Below are positions 12,401-24,021 of a stretch of DNA of 64,000 bases, piece after piece. The number at the start of each line of letters is the position of its first letter. Positions within the stretch are counted from its first letter, which is position 1. Made by a program: the position numbers and the translations under genes. The notes under the pieces are model-generated. The model saw nothing but the letters and a program-made list of their open reading frames with translations. It did no database searches and had not been told where the DNA came from. Source of the DNA: Crotophaga sulcirostris (lineage: Eukaryota > Chordata > Aves > Cuculiformes > Crotophagidae); NCBI GenBank assembly GCA_013397455.1, contig VYZB01000273.1, positions 24,790 to 88,789 on the forward strand. Reading direction: 5' to 3'.

Positions 12401-13544
12401 CTTCATGTGCAAGTAGAACAAACCAGAAACCTTCAGGATTATTAAGTGCAGATGTTAGGAGAGTATAATGGATTCACTTATAAAAGATCTGAACATTTGC
12501 CAAGTTAAAATATTTGTCAGCTGAAGTCCTATACTGACAGTAATCCTAAATAAAGTAGTTGAACCTATCAAAACTAAAATTATATACAGGTATAGAATTT
12601 ACAAGTGCCTTGTGAATGTTCTTCCATGTTTACATTTTAAATCTACAGAAATGTAGTAAAAAAATCACAGAATGCTGTAAACACAGGTTTCAGAATACAA
12701 CACAAAACAGTGGGTAATATGGTAGGAGGATGCCAAGACAAACAGCCTCCACGGATTGCCAAGGAACTCCTAAAAGCAAAAATAACCAGCAACTCCAGCC
12801 ATTGCAAAGCAAACTGCAATGGTTTTTGGGGTGTCTCTGTGTGAAAATATTAATATTCAGTTGCAAAATTAATATAGAAAGAGCTAGATATACGGAATTT
12901 AGTCCCTTATGACCATAGTTAGGACACTTGAGGTTTGTCCACTGAATATTAGGTATCAAACAGCCCATGTAGTAAAGACCATCACCCAGGCCTTGTTTTT
13001 CCAGCGTTCTTAGAAGTTTAGAGTCAAATCGCTGGTGACCATTCAACTGCATGCAGACAAATTTTACCAGAAAGACTTCGTGTTCAAGCAGTTTGGGGAA
13101 ACAAACATTCCTGTAAGCTTATGCGCTTAATAAAATGGATAATTCTAAGAAATCCTCCCATGTGTGAAATAGTAGATAATTATTGATGGCTAAAAAGGAC
13201 AGTTAATCAGCTGCAGTGACTAATTACTTTTGCAGAAAGGAAAAAGTGTTCTTCCTCTCCCACGGTTTATGTATCTGCACCAGTTATGTGACGACTCAGT
13301 TTTGTGGTACAGAGAGTGATCTCTGTCCTGCCAACTGTTAAAATACACCAAGTGGATAGAATAAACTAATAATTAATTAAAGAGCACAGCAAAAATTCAC
13401 ATTACTCACAATTCAATTCCAGTGAGATATTGCATAAGGTGTTGCAAAATTGACATAGTATTTCCTACAAAGTGAATACTTATCTTTACTGTTCTAATTA
13501 TTTTTTCTTTATAATTTCAGTAACAAAGCATTCTTAAGGCCTTA
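9500..13544. other. Intergenic DNA between TNFAIP6 and NMI, left part
   Basis: Mostly unique AT-rich sequence. It contains a CR1 tail remnant at 10488-10524 (plus orientation) and a (CCATC)n microsatellite at 10896-10931. No exon-like segment was found. Confidence 0.6.
10896..10931. repeat. (CCATC)n microsatellite
   Basis: Seven slightly imperfect CCATC units. Confidence 0.85.
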
Positions 13545-13902
13545 GAATCGTAGAATCATTGAGGTTGGAAAAGACCTCTAAGCTCATCCAGTCCAACCGT
13601 CAGCCCAGCCCCACAGTGCCGACTAAACCATGTCCCAGAATGCCACATCTACACATTTTTGAACCCCTCCAGGGATGGAGACTCCACCACTGCCCTAGAC
13701 AGTGTTTTCCTGTGAGGGTGGTGAGGAACTGGCACAAATTGCCCAGAGAAGCTGTGGATGCCCCATCCCTGGAGGTGTTGGATGGAGCTTTGAGCAACCT
13801 GATCCAGCGGAAGGTGTCTCTGCGCATGGAAGGAGTTTGGGACTGGACGGGTTTTGAGCTCACTTCCAACCCAAACCATTCCATGATTCTATGATTCTAT
13901 GA
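13545..13902. mobile_element. Two opposed CR1 fragments joined together
   Basis: 13545 to about 13705 is an older CR1 on the minus strand (gaggttggaaaagacctct). From about 13706 to 13902 a younger CR1 lies on the plus strand and ends in gattctatgattctatga. Both tails point outward. Confidence 0.82.
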
Positions 13903-14748
13903 AAAGTCATCAGCCATTTCTTAGTCTTCCTCTCCATTTCTCCCACTATTCTCATTTGCTTTGTTATTGTCACACTCCTCATTGTGTGTGGTGTGCTAGA
14001 TTTTGTGATTGATCACAGGGATCTTCCGCCAGGATGTCCTTTGGTGAAGTTTACCATCCTAGACGCTGGCATGGCAGTGGCAGAACCTGTCCTTGCTCTT
14101 ACAGTCACCTTGTTCGCTTGAGGGCATTACCTCCATATAAAGGTTGCTATAAAGGCAACCATGCACATTTATCTGACTCGCAGCATTATGGTAAATTCCT
14201 GTCTAACCCCAAATAGATGAATGCTGTGATAACATACTCGGTGGATTACTCTCAGCAGTCGTTGCTTAAGATGCCCCTTCAAGTCTGCAATACTCATTTC
14301 CTACCCCACCACACATTCATTTTCTCTCCTCCCTCCTGCTGTCTCCTTCAGCTGCTGAGGAAATGAATTTTCTTTTCCTAACGCCATAGTGACTCAGTAT
14401 TTTACCAACATTTTTGTGTTTATTTTATTTCATGTAGGGTGATGTATTAGATCTCCACCACCCGTTTCCCAACCTTCTCTGAAGAGTTAGGCTATGGATT
14501 TGCCTATAAGTGTGGGCACAGCTCACATCCTGTGAGCTGAAGAGAAACAAGCTGGTCTCTGATCATGACCTCACACATGCAATACGACCACTACAACATG
14601 CAGTGTGGTGTCAGTTAATATTCTTGGCATCGCGTCATAACCCGGGAAATGCCCAGTTGCACAAGTTGGCTGGAAATACTTTTATAGTGGTATGGATTAT
14701 TCCTGCTTCGTCTGAAATGACGACACTTGGAGTCTTTCCTCTAGGCAT

Positions 14749-14990
14749 AAAATCATAGAATGGAATGGTTTGAGTTGGAGTGGATCTCAAAGCCCATTCG
14801 GTTCCACCCCCCTGCCATGGGCAGGGACACCTCCCACTGGATCAGGGGGCTCCAAGCCCCATCCAACCTGGCCTTGAACACCTCCAGGGATGGGGCAGCC
14901 ACCACTGCTCTGGGCAACCTGAGCCAGGGCCTCCCTACCCTCACAGGAAAACGTTTCTAAGATCTCATCTCAATCTCCCCTTCTTTCAGT
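14749..14990 (-). mobile_element. CR1 3' end
   Basis: Inverted tail atcatagaatggaatggttt, then the standard 3' region to about ccccttctttcag. Truncated at its 5' side. Confidence 0.9.
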
Positions 14991-15532
14991 TGCTTGTTTA
15001 TAAAGTGCCCTTTTGCTTTGTTCACATACTTGGCAGGTTGTGACTTATCAAATTTTATTTTTACAGTATTTATTAGTCCTTGTTTTTCATGCTCTGACTG
15101 TGCTTCACTTACTCTGCCAACTCCCAGTTTAAGGCCACCAGCATGCCATTAGAATACTTTGCTCCTAAATAATAATTCCAATAGGCAAAGGAATCCCTTT
15201 CAGGAGAGATTAATTCAATTGCACAATACATTTGTGAACTACAGTTCTCTTAATCCAACATCATATAGAATGTGTCAAAAATGGATAAAAATAATCCAAC
15301 TAATTGCTGTTAAACATCCTCAGCCACTCTGAGACTTTAGCAGCATTGCAGCTGCTGCTGTGTTCCCTATTATTTACAATATAACTGATTTACATTCACT
15401 TGCTATTTATCTTGCAAAGAAAGAACCAACAGTGAATATTACTGAATACCACTCCAAGCACTGCAGAAAAAATATCAAAACCGAAATAGAATGGGAAACC
15501 AGAATTTCTTGCAACTTGAAGATGAAAAGGTA

Positions 15533-16073
15533 TGTCATGGTTTAATCCCAACCAGCAACTGAGCACCAGGTGGCTGCTTGCTTACCTCCCCCCAGCCTCA
15601 GTGGGATGGGGAGAGAATGAAAAGAAGCGAAACTCGTGGGTTGAGATAAAGACAGATTAAATAGAACAGCAAAAGGGAAAGACAATAATAATAATACACA
15701 ATAAGCAATGCACAATGCAGTTGCTTACCACCCAATGACTGATGCCCACCCCACCCCTGAGCAGCGATCGCTGGCGTCTGCCCATCTCCCCTCACTTTCT
15801 ACGCTGAGCACGACACCGCATGGCATGAAATGTATCTTTGAGCAGTCTGGGTCAGCTCTCCTGGCTGAGCCCACTCCCAGCTCCCCCTCAACTTCAGCCT
15901 CCTTGCTGGCAGAGCATGGGAAGCTGAAAAGTCCTTGACTTGGTACAAGCTCTGCTTAGCAACAACTAAAACATTGGTGCATTATCAACATCATTTTCAT
16001 TCTAAATCCCAAATACCGCACCATACCAGCTACTAGGAAGAAAATTAACTTTGTCCCAACTGAAATCAGGACA
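15533..16073 (+). mobile_element. Solo LTR of an endogenous retrovirus
   Basis: A 541-bp element begins TGTCATGGTTTAATCC and ends CAGGACA. The flanking 5-mers aggta (15528-15532) and tggta (16074-16078) look like a target-site duplication with one mismatch. Internal landmarks are cgtgggttgagataaagaca and cataccagctactaggaag. I recognise it as a common Neoavian LTR, probably ERVL-like. No internal viral genes are present. Confidence 0.8.
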
Positions 16074-16079
16074 TGGTAA

Positions 16080-18240
16080 AAAGTGAATTCTTGCAAATCT
16101 AGTGAACAAATAAGTCGGAACAATTTCTTCTATCAGTGTGAGGAATCTTTAAACAATACTACAGAAAGTGTCATACTAGCATGTGAATTTCTGCACTTAA
16201 AGATGTTGATACACGAGTATACAATTCAAGAGAAATTTTGCCCTATCACATACCCAGTGCAGCTGATTCAAGCAACAAAACTGATCTGCATCTGGGATTC
16301 ACTTTGCAAGTAACAAGTTAATCAAAGGCTGTCCTGGATAGCATTGCCACAAAAGATTGCCCTAATGAAAAACAGGCTAAATTCTATTTGCTTATTTGTT
16401 ACTTAAACATTCCTTGTTACTTAAACTTAAACTTTCAGGTTTTTCACAGATGTGCTTCCATACAGGTGGAATATGTATCGGGTTTGCTACTCCGCTGTTT
16501 GCAGAGCAGCTCTTATAGGAACCTCAGTCCAACTTTAGCACAGTATTTCATGTAAGCAGGACTGCTAGCTGCTATTCCAGACACTGCATGCTCCATCCTC
16601 TTGGAATATCAACAGCTGCATCAAGTGAAAAAATCAATAGCCAAGTTTAGAGTACTGTAATGAAGCTGCAGAGCTGAATCATCTTTCCCCAAAAGCTATG
16701 ATGATACAGATCTTACCGAAACTTTACTGCATATTGAATACCCTATGCTTTGATGCAAGACTGGTGTTGCCTGCACACTCATACTGGGAAGGGTGATTAC
16801 TGAGATCCAAGTAAAGCTGTAAAACCCATCAATTTTCTATTTGCCAGCCAAACACATATAAGATAGAAAGGAATAAACTTGTTTGTTATTTCAAAATAGA
16901 AAGTGATTTATTAGTAAAACAGACAGATTTAGAGTCAAAGTTTTTATTTTGTTTGATTTATAGTACTTACTTTTCATTTCAAGTTTTTTAAAAAATCGTG
17001 AAACATGGCTATTTTCCAAACTGTCTGAAATTAAAATCATATGGTTTCTTTTTCAAAGAGTTGAAACAAATATTTAAGTTCTTTCAATATATTTTCTTTC
17101 TTGCCAGAAATGTTTTTTGCCCAAACAGCTTTCTCCTCCCTACAACTGTTTGTGAGCTTTCCGTGATGAAATAATAAAAATACAAATTCAAAGCGGTATT
17201 CTAAGGCTGCCTTCAGCAGTGACTAACATCACACCAGACCTTTTAAAGTTGATTTAACATGTAAACATGCTGACTTGTCAGATCTAAAAAAGGGTATCAT
17301 GGAATACAAGCCACTTAAATAAGAGCTGCATATGACAAAATATCTTCAGCCAGAATCAGTGGCATAAAACCCAGAGTTTAAAAAAACCAAACTAAACGGA
17401 GCTCTTCAAGTCAGTAACACTTCATTTGGAAATGAGCTCGGCTAACAGCCGTTGTGTCTTTATCTTCCAAAGACTGCTTAAAGTGCATGAGCACAGGAAG
17501 AGATGGAAATACAAGTTCATCCAAAACAATGAAATCCTGAGTTATTTTGGATAAAAAAAGAAAAAGAAAAAACTCCCACAACCCATGAAATCTCAGACAT
17601 CTACCCTGGAGGGCCTGTTTGTGGAGATACCTCCATGGAGAAGGAAGTGGGATTTCCACAGCAGAATAAGACAGCCATTAGTCAATCCTTGGCTTCAGAT
17701 CGCGCCGTTCAATAAAAAAGGGTAAAAGAGAATGAATTGCACACAAATATCTGCAGGCAGTCTATTCAGCGTTCTGCAGCTTGGGATCTGCCAAGAGGCT
17801 CAAGGCTGGATGCAGGAGTTGGAAAGCGAAGCTCTGTTCTCTGGAAATGTGAGCTTTTCAGTTTTACTTAGTCTACACTTTTCCCAGTTAGGCTTGATTT
17901 GTTAAAGCCAACAGAAGATAAGGCTTGGAATATCAGCACACAGTATATTAACTCCTAGGGTCTGCCTGAGCTGAGGATTGAGATGAACTGACAAGAACAC
18001 TGGTGTTAATAAACTGAACCCAACACATTCAATTCTCACTAATTGTTTTTCAGGCAAAGTGACCTTCCTTGACCATTCAGAGCTCTGAGGTTTCCCAGTA
18101 ATATGTCAAGGCCAAAGCAATATCATGTTTTAACTTACATATATTCACTTTTTAAATTACCTCAGCTGTACCTGGGCTTTCTATTTAAGACAGGATATAT
18201 CTGCTTTACACTCAGTCAGTTTTTCTTTCCTGAAGCATGG
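16080..18240. other. Unique intergenic sequence
   Basis: AT-rich single-copy DNA. No repeat or exon could be supported. Confidence 0.55.
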
Positions 18241-18244
18241 CAAT

Positions 18245-18415
18245 GTATTATGGAACTGCTGGAACATGTCTAGAGGTGGCCACAAAGATGATCTGAGAGC
18301 TGGAGCACCTCTGCTATGAGGATAGGCTGAGAGAGTTGGGGCTCTTCAGCCTGGAGAAGGTTCTGAGGAGACCTTAGAGTAGCCTCCCAGTACTGAAAGG
18401 GGCTCTTTCAAAAAG
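18245..18415 (+). mobile_element. CR1 internal fragment
   Basis: ggctgagagagttggggctc and cccagtactgaaaggggctc identify the portion upstream of the CR1 3' region. No tail is present. Confidence 0.82.
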
Positions 18416-19629
18416 CATTTCCAGAGACTAAAGCAGTTATTTAAACATTCCTCAAATGATTATCTCGATAGAGTACTCACTCAGAAATCCTGCTGACTAC
18501 AAAGCTTGGCAAGGAACAGAAAAGATCTTTTTTTCCGTATGCACAGTTCCAGAATCTGCCATTCAGGCCAGAAACAGCCCAAAGAAATATTCTGCCCTCT
18601 GTTACAGTCTGTGCTATGTCCCAGTGGTCACCTGGGACACACCTGGAATTTTCAGAGGCGATGTTTTTTATTCCAAAGGAATATAAACTCTTTCTATTCA
18701 TTCACCAAATAAAATAAAAGCACAGCCTGATACAACTGACAGGCACATCTCTACCCCCTCCCTGCTCTCCCTTCTCAGTGTAAAATGGCCTGCACGCTAG
18801 AATTTATTCTGCCTACATAAACCAATAACCCTCAGTGAAACACCAACAATGTTATTTGAAAGAACTATTTCATTAATGTGCAGTGATTTACAGCCCAAGA
18901 ACTGGAATGTGACTCCAGCCTAACTACAGGCATCCTAGATGATTTCTCCTTCACTGTTTGCTTGGTAGCGGTCCTGCTGGGACTATTGACTAAACCACGG
19001 CATTGCCTCATAGCGCTGTGTTCTGGGACACACGACCTAGGGGAGCTGAAACTTTCCCAAGTCTTGCTGGACAGACTTCAGAATCCTTCCTGAAAAGAAT
19101 GTGGATTGGGATATAGTATTTGTTTCCTAATTCTGCTTGTGTTGGGAACGGACTTGTGCATTTATAAGAGGCAGATATCAGACATCTAAAGGTGCTGGAT
19201 GGTCACTGTCAGGTATATTGTTCTCTCTTGCCTTGCTAGAAAAAAGGACTGAAAAAAGAGCTACGTTTTGTGATGCTTAAAATGCAAGCCCTTTAAAACA
19301 AAGTCTGGAACCCCCTCTGTCACTGGGGCACCCTGTACCAAACCACACAATGAGGTTGTGCTGTGATGAGTGCTTTAAGCCAGGCTACACTGGCAGCACC
19401 ACTGAAATAAGTTGTTATTCACCCCCACTGAGCTGACTGGCCCCGCTGCACGCCGCTCCCTCCTGCATTTTGATCCTAGGATGAACTGGACTGGTAGATG
19501 AGCCAACTAAACCCCACTTTGTTTAGGGTTAATTTTTTAAGCCAGCTCATTTCCCAGTTTAGATCGCCATGTGGCTGCATGAACACTGAGGATATGGGAG
19601 AAATAGGGAAGTCAAAGGTAGATAGGTGC

Positions 19630-19795
19630 TGTGGTTTAACCTCAGGTGGCAACTGAGGGCCATACAGCTGCTCACTCACTGCCCCAGTGGGATGGAGGAG
19701 AGAATGAAAACAAAACCTCGTGGGTTGAGATAAAGACAGCTTATTGGGACAGCAAAAAAGGAAAGAAAAGAAAGCAAGCACAAAATAATCTGGAC
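19630..19795 (+). mobile_element. Truncated copy of the same LTR family
   Basis: Starts TGTGGTTTAACC and keeps cgtgggttgagataaagaca, but breaks off within about 170 bp. Confidence 0.7.
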
Positions 19796-19799
19796 AGCC

Positions 19800-21365
19800 A
19801 TGGAACATGATTCCATTGGAGTATGAAAGTACCACACGTACCATCAGAATACCTCAGTGGCTGAATGTAGCTTCCAAGCATTATCAAGTTAAAGCACTAA
19901 GAACTGCCAACATTAAGATTCCACCAGACCTGTCTGGAAAACAAGGCTCCCTTGCAGCTTGGGTACCTCCAGGATCAGATGGGCACCAAGCAGGGTCAAA
20001 TTGTTTTGATACCAATAAAACACAAGCTTATGGCTGTAAACCTTCTTTCAGATTAATTGAAGTATTCCCTGCTGCAGATGAGTCCTAATTCTGCACTGCC
20101 AGAGGGTCATGGTTTTCTTTTGAAGTTGCCAGTTCAGATTTCTAGGCTTATCAAGAGTTGAAGACGAAGACAGGTACCAATGCAGACTGCTCAGAGAAAT
20201 CCTCAGAGTTTTAAAGCCTCTTGTACTCTATACTATATTTTACTCCTTGATTTTCCCTTTTAGCTAGACTCTTCAGAGTTATGAAATCAATGATTATCCC
20301 TTTACTCTGATTCATATGTGGTTAACACTAGAAATTCACAGCACACTGAAATCAATTAACATATCAACTCCAAGTCAACTCCATTTCGGTTAAGGAACTT
20401 GGCCCAGTTCAGAATCTCCAATAAACTTCCTTCACCAAACAAGCACAAACACAGTGTTCAGCTCAACTCCCAGAGCAGGCGTTGCTGCATTCCCTGGAGT
20501 TTAGAGAAATAAAGCTCTTCCAGATCAGCAGTGACTTCCCAACGTGACCACGATTCCTGGAGAACAGCCTGTCACTCTGACATTTAAATCTGAAATCTAA
20601 TGTACTTAGGTCATAACATAATCACCTACTCCTCCCTGGCTACTCCAGCTAAACCTCTCCCTTTTACTCATCTCATTAGTAACCAACTTTGTGTTTACAA
20701 AGCAATATTAAACACAGTTATCCATTGTCAAGGCAGAAAATAATAATAAAAACATCTCAACTACAGGGTCATAGTTTCATCCCCTTATCTTAAAAACAGA
20801 TACAGACATTTGAAACTACCATAACAAGTACCCCTTGGGTACAACTGTAAATTCACTGGCACAAGGTGATTGCTATCCAAGCAGGGTGCGATCCAAGACT
20901 TCCTTTCTATGGCCAATGAAAGCAAAACCTTGCCCTGGCTTCTCCTGCACAGGACTCCTCAAGCGTGCACGCAGGGCCCAACCAGCTTCACTGCAATGCT
21001 TCGCTCCACACAACTCCTGCTTCTCTCTCAAAGCAGCCTCCATATCTGCTAAGGGACAAAGTCAGCATATTTTGCATTTCTGAGGATTAATTTCTTTAAT
21101 AGTCAGTGCTGATTGATTGCTGACCTTACAAAATACTTCAGCTAGTAGAGTACAAGTCTGTTTGCTATTTTGAGGGTAACATTTAAAAGATCAGTCAGCT
21201 TAGTTCTAAAGGAAACCTGAAAGCAATACACTTTTTTTTTTTTTGTCTTAGGACATAGACGTTGCCCAAACTTTGCTAATGACTGCAATGACTCTGTTCT
21301 GAGTATCTAAACAGACAGGAAGCCTTGAATTCAGTCGGCTGTGTCCCAGTGCTTGGCTACGCTCT
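19800..21365. other. Unique intergenic sequence upstream of NMI
   Basis: Single-copy DNA with a poly(T) run at 21232-21244. No gene seen. Confidence 0.5.
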
Positions 21366-21685
21366 TGTTCCAACCCAAACCATTTTGTGATTCTGTGATT
21401 CTATGAGGCCCTGTGATCCTGTGACTTCGTGATTCTATGATTCTGTGCCTGTGGGATCTGTGATCCTGTGTCTCTGGCATCCTGTGATCCTGTCATTCGG
21501 TGCCTCCGGGATCTTGTGATTCTGTGACTCTGGGATCCAGTGACTCTGGGACCCTGCCATTGTTTGGGCTCCTGTGACTCTGGGACCCTGTGTATCTGTG
21601 GGATCCAGGGATTCTGGGATTTTATGACTCTGGGCTTCTGGGCTTCTGTGGGATTCCTGAATCCTGTGACTCCACAACTCCTCGT
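21366..21685 (+). repeat. Degenerate minisatellite grown from a CR1 tail
   Basis: A CR1 3' end (ccaacccaaaccattttgtg) runs into about 300 bp of imperfect 8-10 bp units such as tgattctg, tgactctg, ggatcctg and tgggatcc. Other CR1 copies here have only two or three tail units. The array abuts the NMI CpG island. Confidence 0.8.
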
Positions 21686-21689
21686 CCCG

Positions 21690-22340
21690 AGGCCGAGCGC
21701 CGCCGCTGCCGCCAAGGCGAGACCCGCGTCCCGCGCTGCGCTGAGGCGGCGGCGCGCCGCACCACACCACGTGACTTCGCGGAAGCGGCGGCGCGCGCGG
21801 AGACTGGGGGCGCGCGCTGCACGCCGGCCCCGGCCCCGCCTCCCGGTACCGGCCCCGCCTCCCGGTACCGGCCCCGAGCTGTGAGGGGCTGAGCCCCGCG
21901 AGGGCTGTGCTTCCCTCCCGGTGAGCCGAGCGCTCGGGCTCCGGGCTGCAGCCCTGCCCCGCGGAGCCGGCGGCGACCGGGGTCGGCAGCCCCGTCCTCC
22001 CTCCGAGGGGGCGGCCGGGAGGTGCGCGCAGCGGTCCCGGGGCGGTTGGGGTCGGAAGGGAGCTCGGCGTCCACCCAGTTCCGCTCCTGGCAGGGGCAGC
22101 CACCGCTTTCGCTTTCCTGGGCTCTGCTTTCGCTTTCCTGGGCTCTGCTTTCGCTTTCCTGGGGCAGGGATCGCGCAGGAGTGGCGGAATCCCGAGCGCA
22201 CACCAGGTCAGGGGTGTCTGGATCCGTAAGCGCGGGCAGCTGGACAGGCGGGGCTGTGCCAGCCTCGGGAGCCCAACGGGGCCGGGGTGAGGTCCTGCCC
22301 GCGGGGTCGGGGCACCCGCGGTTCCCACACAGGCTGGGGG
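21690..22340. promoter_or_regulatory. CpG island, NMI promoter region
   Basis: A strongly GC- and CpG-rich block stands out against AT-rich surroundings. It contains a CACGTGAC E-box at 21768-21775, a CGGAAG ETS-like core at 21780-21785 and a duplicated 19-bp GC box with CCCCGCC cores (about 21831-21872). Candidate exon-1 donors are gtgagc at 21921 and gtaagc at 22226, either of which could splice to the NMI exon at 23971. It is 1.6-2.3 kb upstream of the NMI start codon. Confidence 0.75.
22107..22158. promoter_or_regulatory. Triple ISRE array in the NMI promoter region
   Basis: TTTCGCTTTC occurs at 22107-22116, 22128-22137 and 22149-22158, each 21 bp from the last. The reverse strand reads GAAAGCGAAA, a perfect GAAANNGAAA core bound by IRF and ISGF3 factors. 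This fits the interferon inducibility known for NMI. Confidence 0.75.
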
Positions 22341-22358
22341 GGAGTGATTGGAGCAGCC

Positions 22359-22978
22359 CTTGAGGAGAAGGACTTGGGGTGCTGGGGGTGAGAGGCTCCA
22401 CACGAGCCGGCAGTGTGCGCTCCCAGCCCAGAAACCCCCCGTGTGCTGGGCTGCACCCAGAGCAGTGGGACCAGCAGGGGAGGGAGGGGATTCTGCCCCT
22501 CTGAGACCTCACTTGGACCCCTGTGTCCAGTTCTGGAGTCCTCAGCACAGGAAGGACCTGGAGCGTGTTGGAGTGAGTCCAGAGGAAACCACAGAGATGA
22601 TCTGAGGGCTGGAGCACCTCCCATACGAGGACAGGCTGAGAGTTGGGGTTGTTCAGCCTGGAGAAGAGAAGGCCATGGGGAGACCTTAGAGCAGCCTCCA
22701 GTACTGAAAGGGGCTCCAGGAAAGCTGGGGAGGGGCTCTTGATCAGGGAATGCAGGGATAGGATGAGGGGCCACAGTTTTCAGCTGAAAGAGGGGAGATT
22801 TAGACTAGGTTTTAGAACAGGTTGCTAGAAGCCCCATCCCTGGAAACATTCAAGGTTGGGTTGGACAGGGCTCAGAGCAACCAGATAAGTTGGAGATGTC
22901 CCTGCCCTTGGCAGAGGGGATGAACCTGATGCCCTTTAAAGGTCCCTTTGCACCCAAACCATTCTGTGATCCTATGAA
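22359..22978 (+). mobile_element. Long CR1 3' portion in NMI 5' region
   Basis: Runs from gaaggacttggggtgctggg through ctgtgtccagttctggagtc to ccattctgtgatcctatgaa. The roughly 620 bp is among the longer CR1 pieces here. Confidence 0.88.
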
Positions 22979-23098
22979 TGTGGGTGTATATGGAAAGCAA
23001 TCCCTCTCTCTGTCTCCGTGTGTACACACGTGTATTTTTGTGTGCATCTCCCTACAAATCAATGGCGTGAACTGTTGCCCACTGCTTCCTCCTTGCAG

Positions 23099-23220
23099 TG
23101 CAAGCCCAGCGCCGCAGCCGGGAGCACTCCCGCTCTGCCAGTGCCCTGAGCATCAGTGGTGGCGACGAGAAATCCGAACCCTCTGACGGCGTGGATCAAC
23201 ATTTGTCCTACTACAGCTGA
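23099..23220 (+). other. Orphan exon-like segment between two CR1 elements
   Basis: An acceptor-like tcctccttgcag (23087-23098) is followed by 40 open codons reading QAQRRSREHSRSASALSI, then GGDEKSEPSDGVDQH, ending TGA at 23218. The Ser/Arg-rich, exon-like composition differs from CR1 DNA on both sides (22359-22978 and 23220 onward). It could be a gene fragment carried by retrotransposition, or an alternative NMI exon. I cannot name the source gene. Confidence 0.3.
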
Positions 23221-23785
23221 AAGGGGCTGCAGGAAAGCTGGGGAGGGGTGCTGGACAAGGGAGTGCAGGGATAAGGTGAGGGTAATGGTTTTCAGCTGCA
23301 AGAGGGGAGATTGAGGTGAGATCTTAGGAAGAAATGTTTTGCTGTGAGGGTGGGGAGGCCCTGGCCCAGGTTTCCCAGAGCAGTGGTGGCTGCCCCATCC
23401 CTGGAGGTGTTCAAGGCCAGGTTGGATGGAGCCTTGAGCAGCAGGTCTAGTAGTCTCTTTGGGCTGAACAACCCCGACTCTCTCAGCCTGTCCTTTTACA
23501 GAAGGTGCTCCAGCCCTCAGATCATCTCCGTGGCCTCCTCTGGACTCACTCCAACAGCTCCAGGTCCTTCCTGTGCTCAGGACTCCAGAACTGCACACAG
23601 GGTTCCAGGTGGGGTCTCATGGGAGCGGAGTAGAGGGGCAGAATCCCCTCCCTCACCCTGCAGGTCCCACTACTATGGGTGCAGCCCAGGACACGGGTGG
23701 CTTTCTGGGCTGCAAACACACATTGCCAGCTCACGTTGAGCTTCTCATCCACCAGCACCCCCACATATGTCTCCAGCTCTTATGC
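23220..23785. mobile_element. CR1 pair in opposite orientations
   Basis: 23220 to 23441 is plus-strand CR1 (ctgaaaggggctgcaggaaa to gatggagccttgagca) without a tail. 23442 to 23785 is minus-strand upstream CR1 (gggctgaacaaccccgactc onward). Confidence 0.82.
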
Positions 23786-23970
23786 TTAGTAAGGAAGGAG
23801 GCTCTAGAGATCAAATACCCATAATTTTTGCCTATAAAATTGTACAATATTTACATTTAAAATTTGTTTTAGCTCATCATAGCTTCTGGTATGCATATCT
23901 GCTGTTCTATTCTGCTGCAAATAGAAAGCCAAAACACACATTATTGGGTTTTTTTTCCCTCTTCCCTCAG

Positions 23971-24021
23971 GTTTCAATGGATTTTACAAGTCTCCCGCTG
24001 TCTTTAAAAGATAATGGGTTT
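23971..24021 (+). CDS. NMI: NMI first coding exon
   Basis: Acceptor cttccctcag precedes GTTTCA, then ATG at 23977 and MDFTSLPLSLKDNGF, ending in phase 0 at donor gtaagt. The ATG is the only one that opens the frame joining the coiled-coil exons. Six bases of 5'UTR lie in this exon, so a non-coding exon is expected in the CpG island upstream. Confidence 0.8.

Noticed and set aside
21401..22617. Minus-strand open frames of 266-331 codons
   Set aside because: They cover the CpG island, CR1 and the tail-derived minisatellite. High GC lowers stop frequency, the products are low-complexity Pro/Arg/Gly, and no domain or splice logic is seen.
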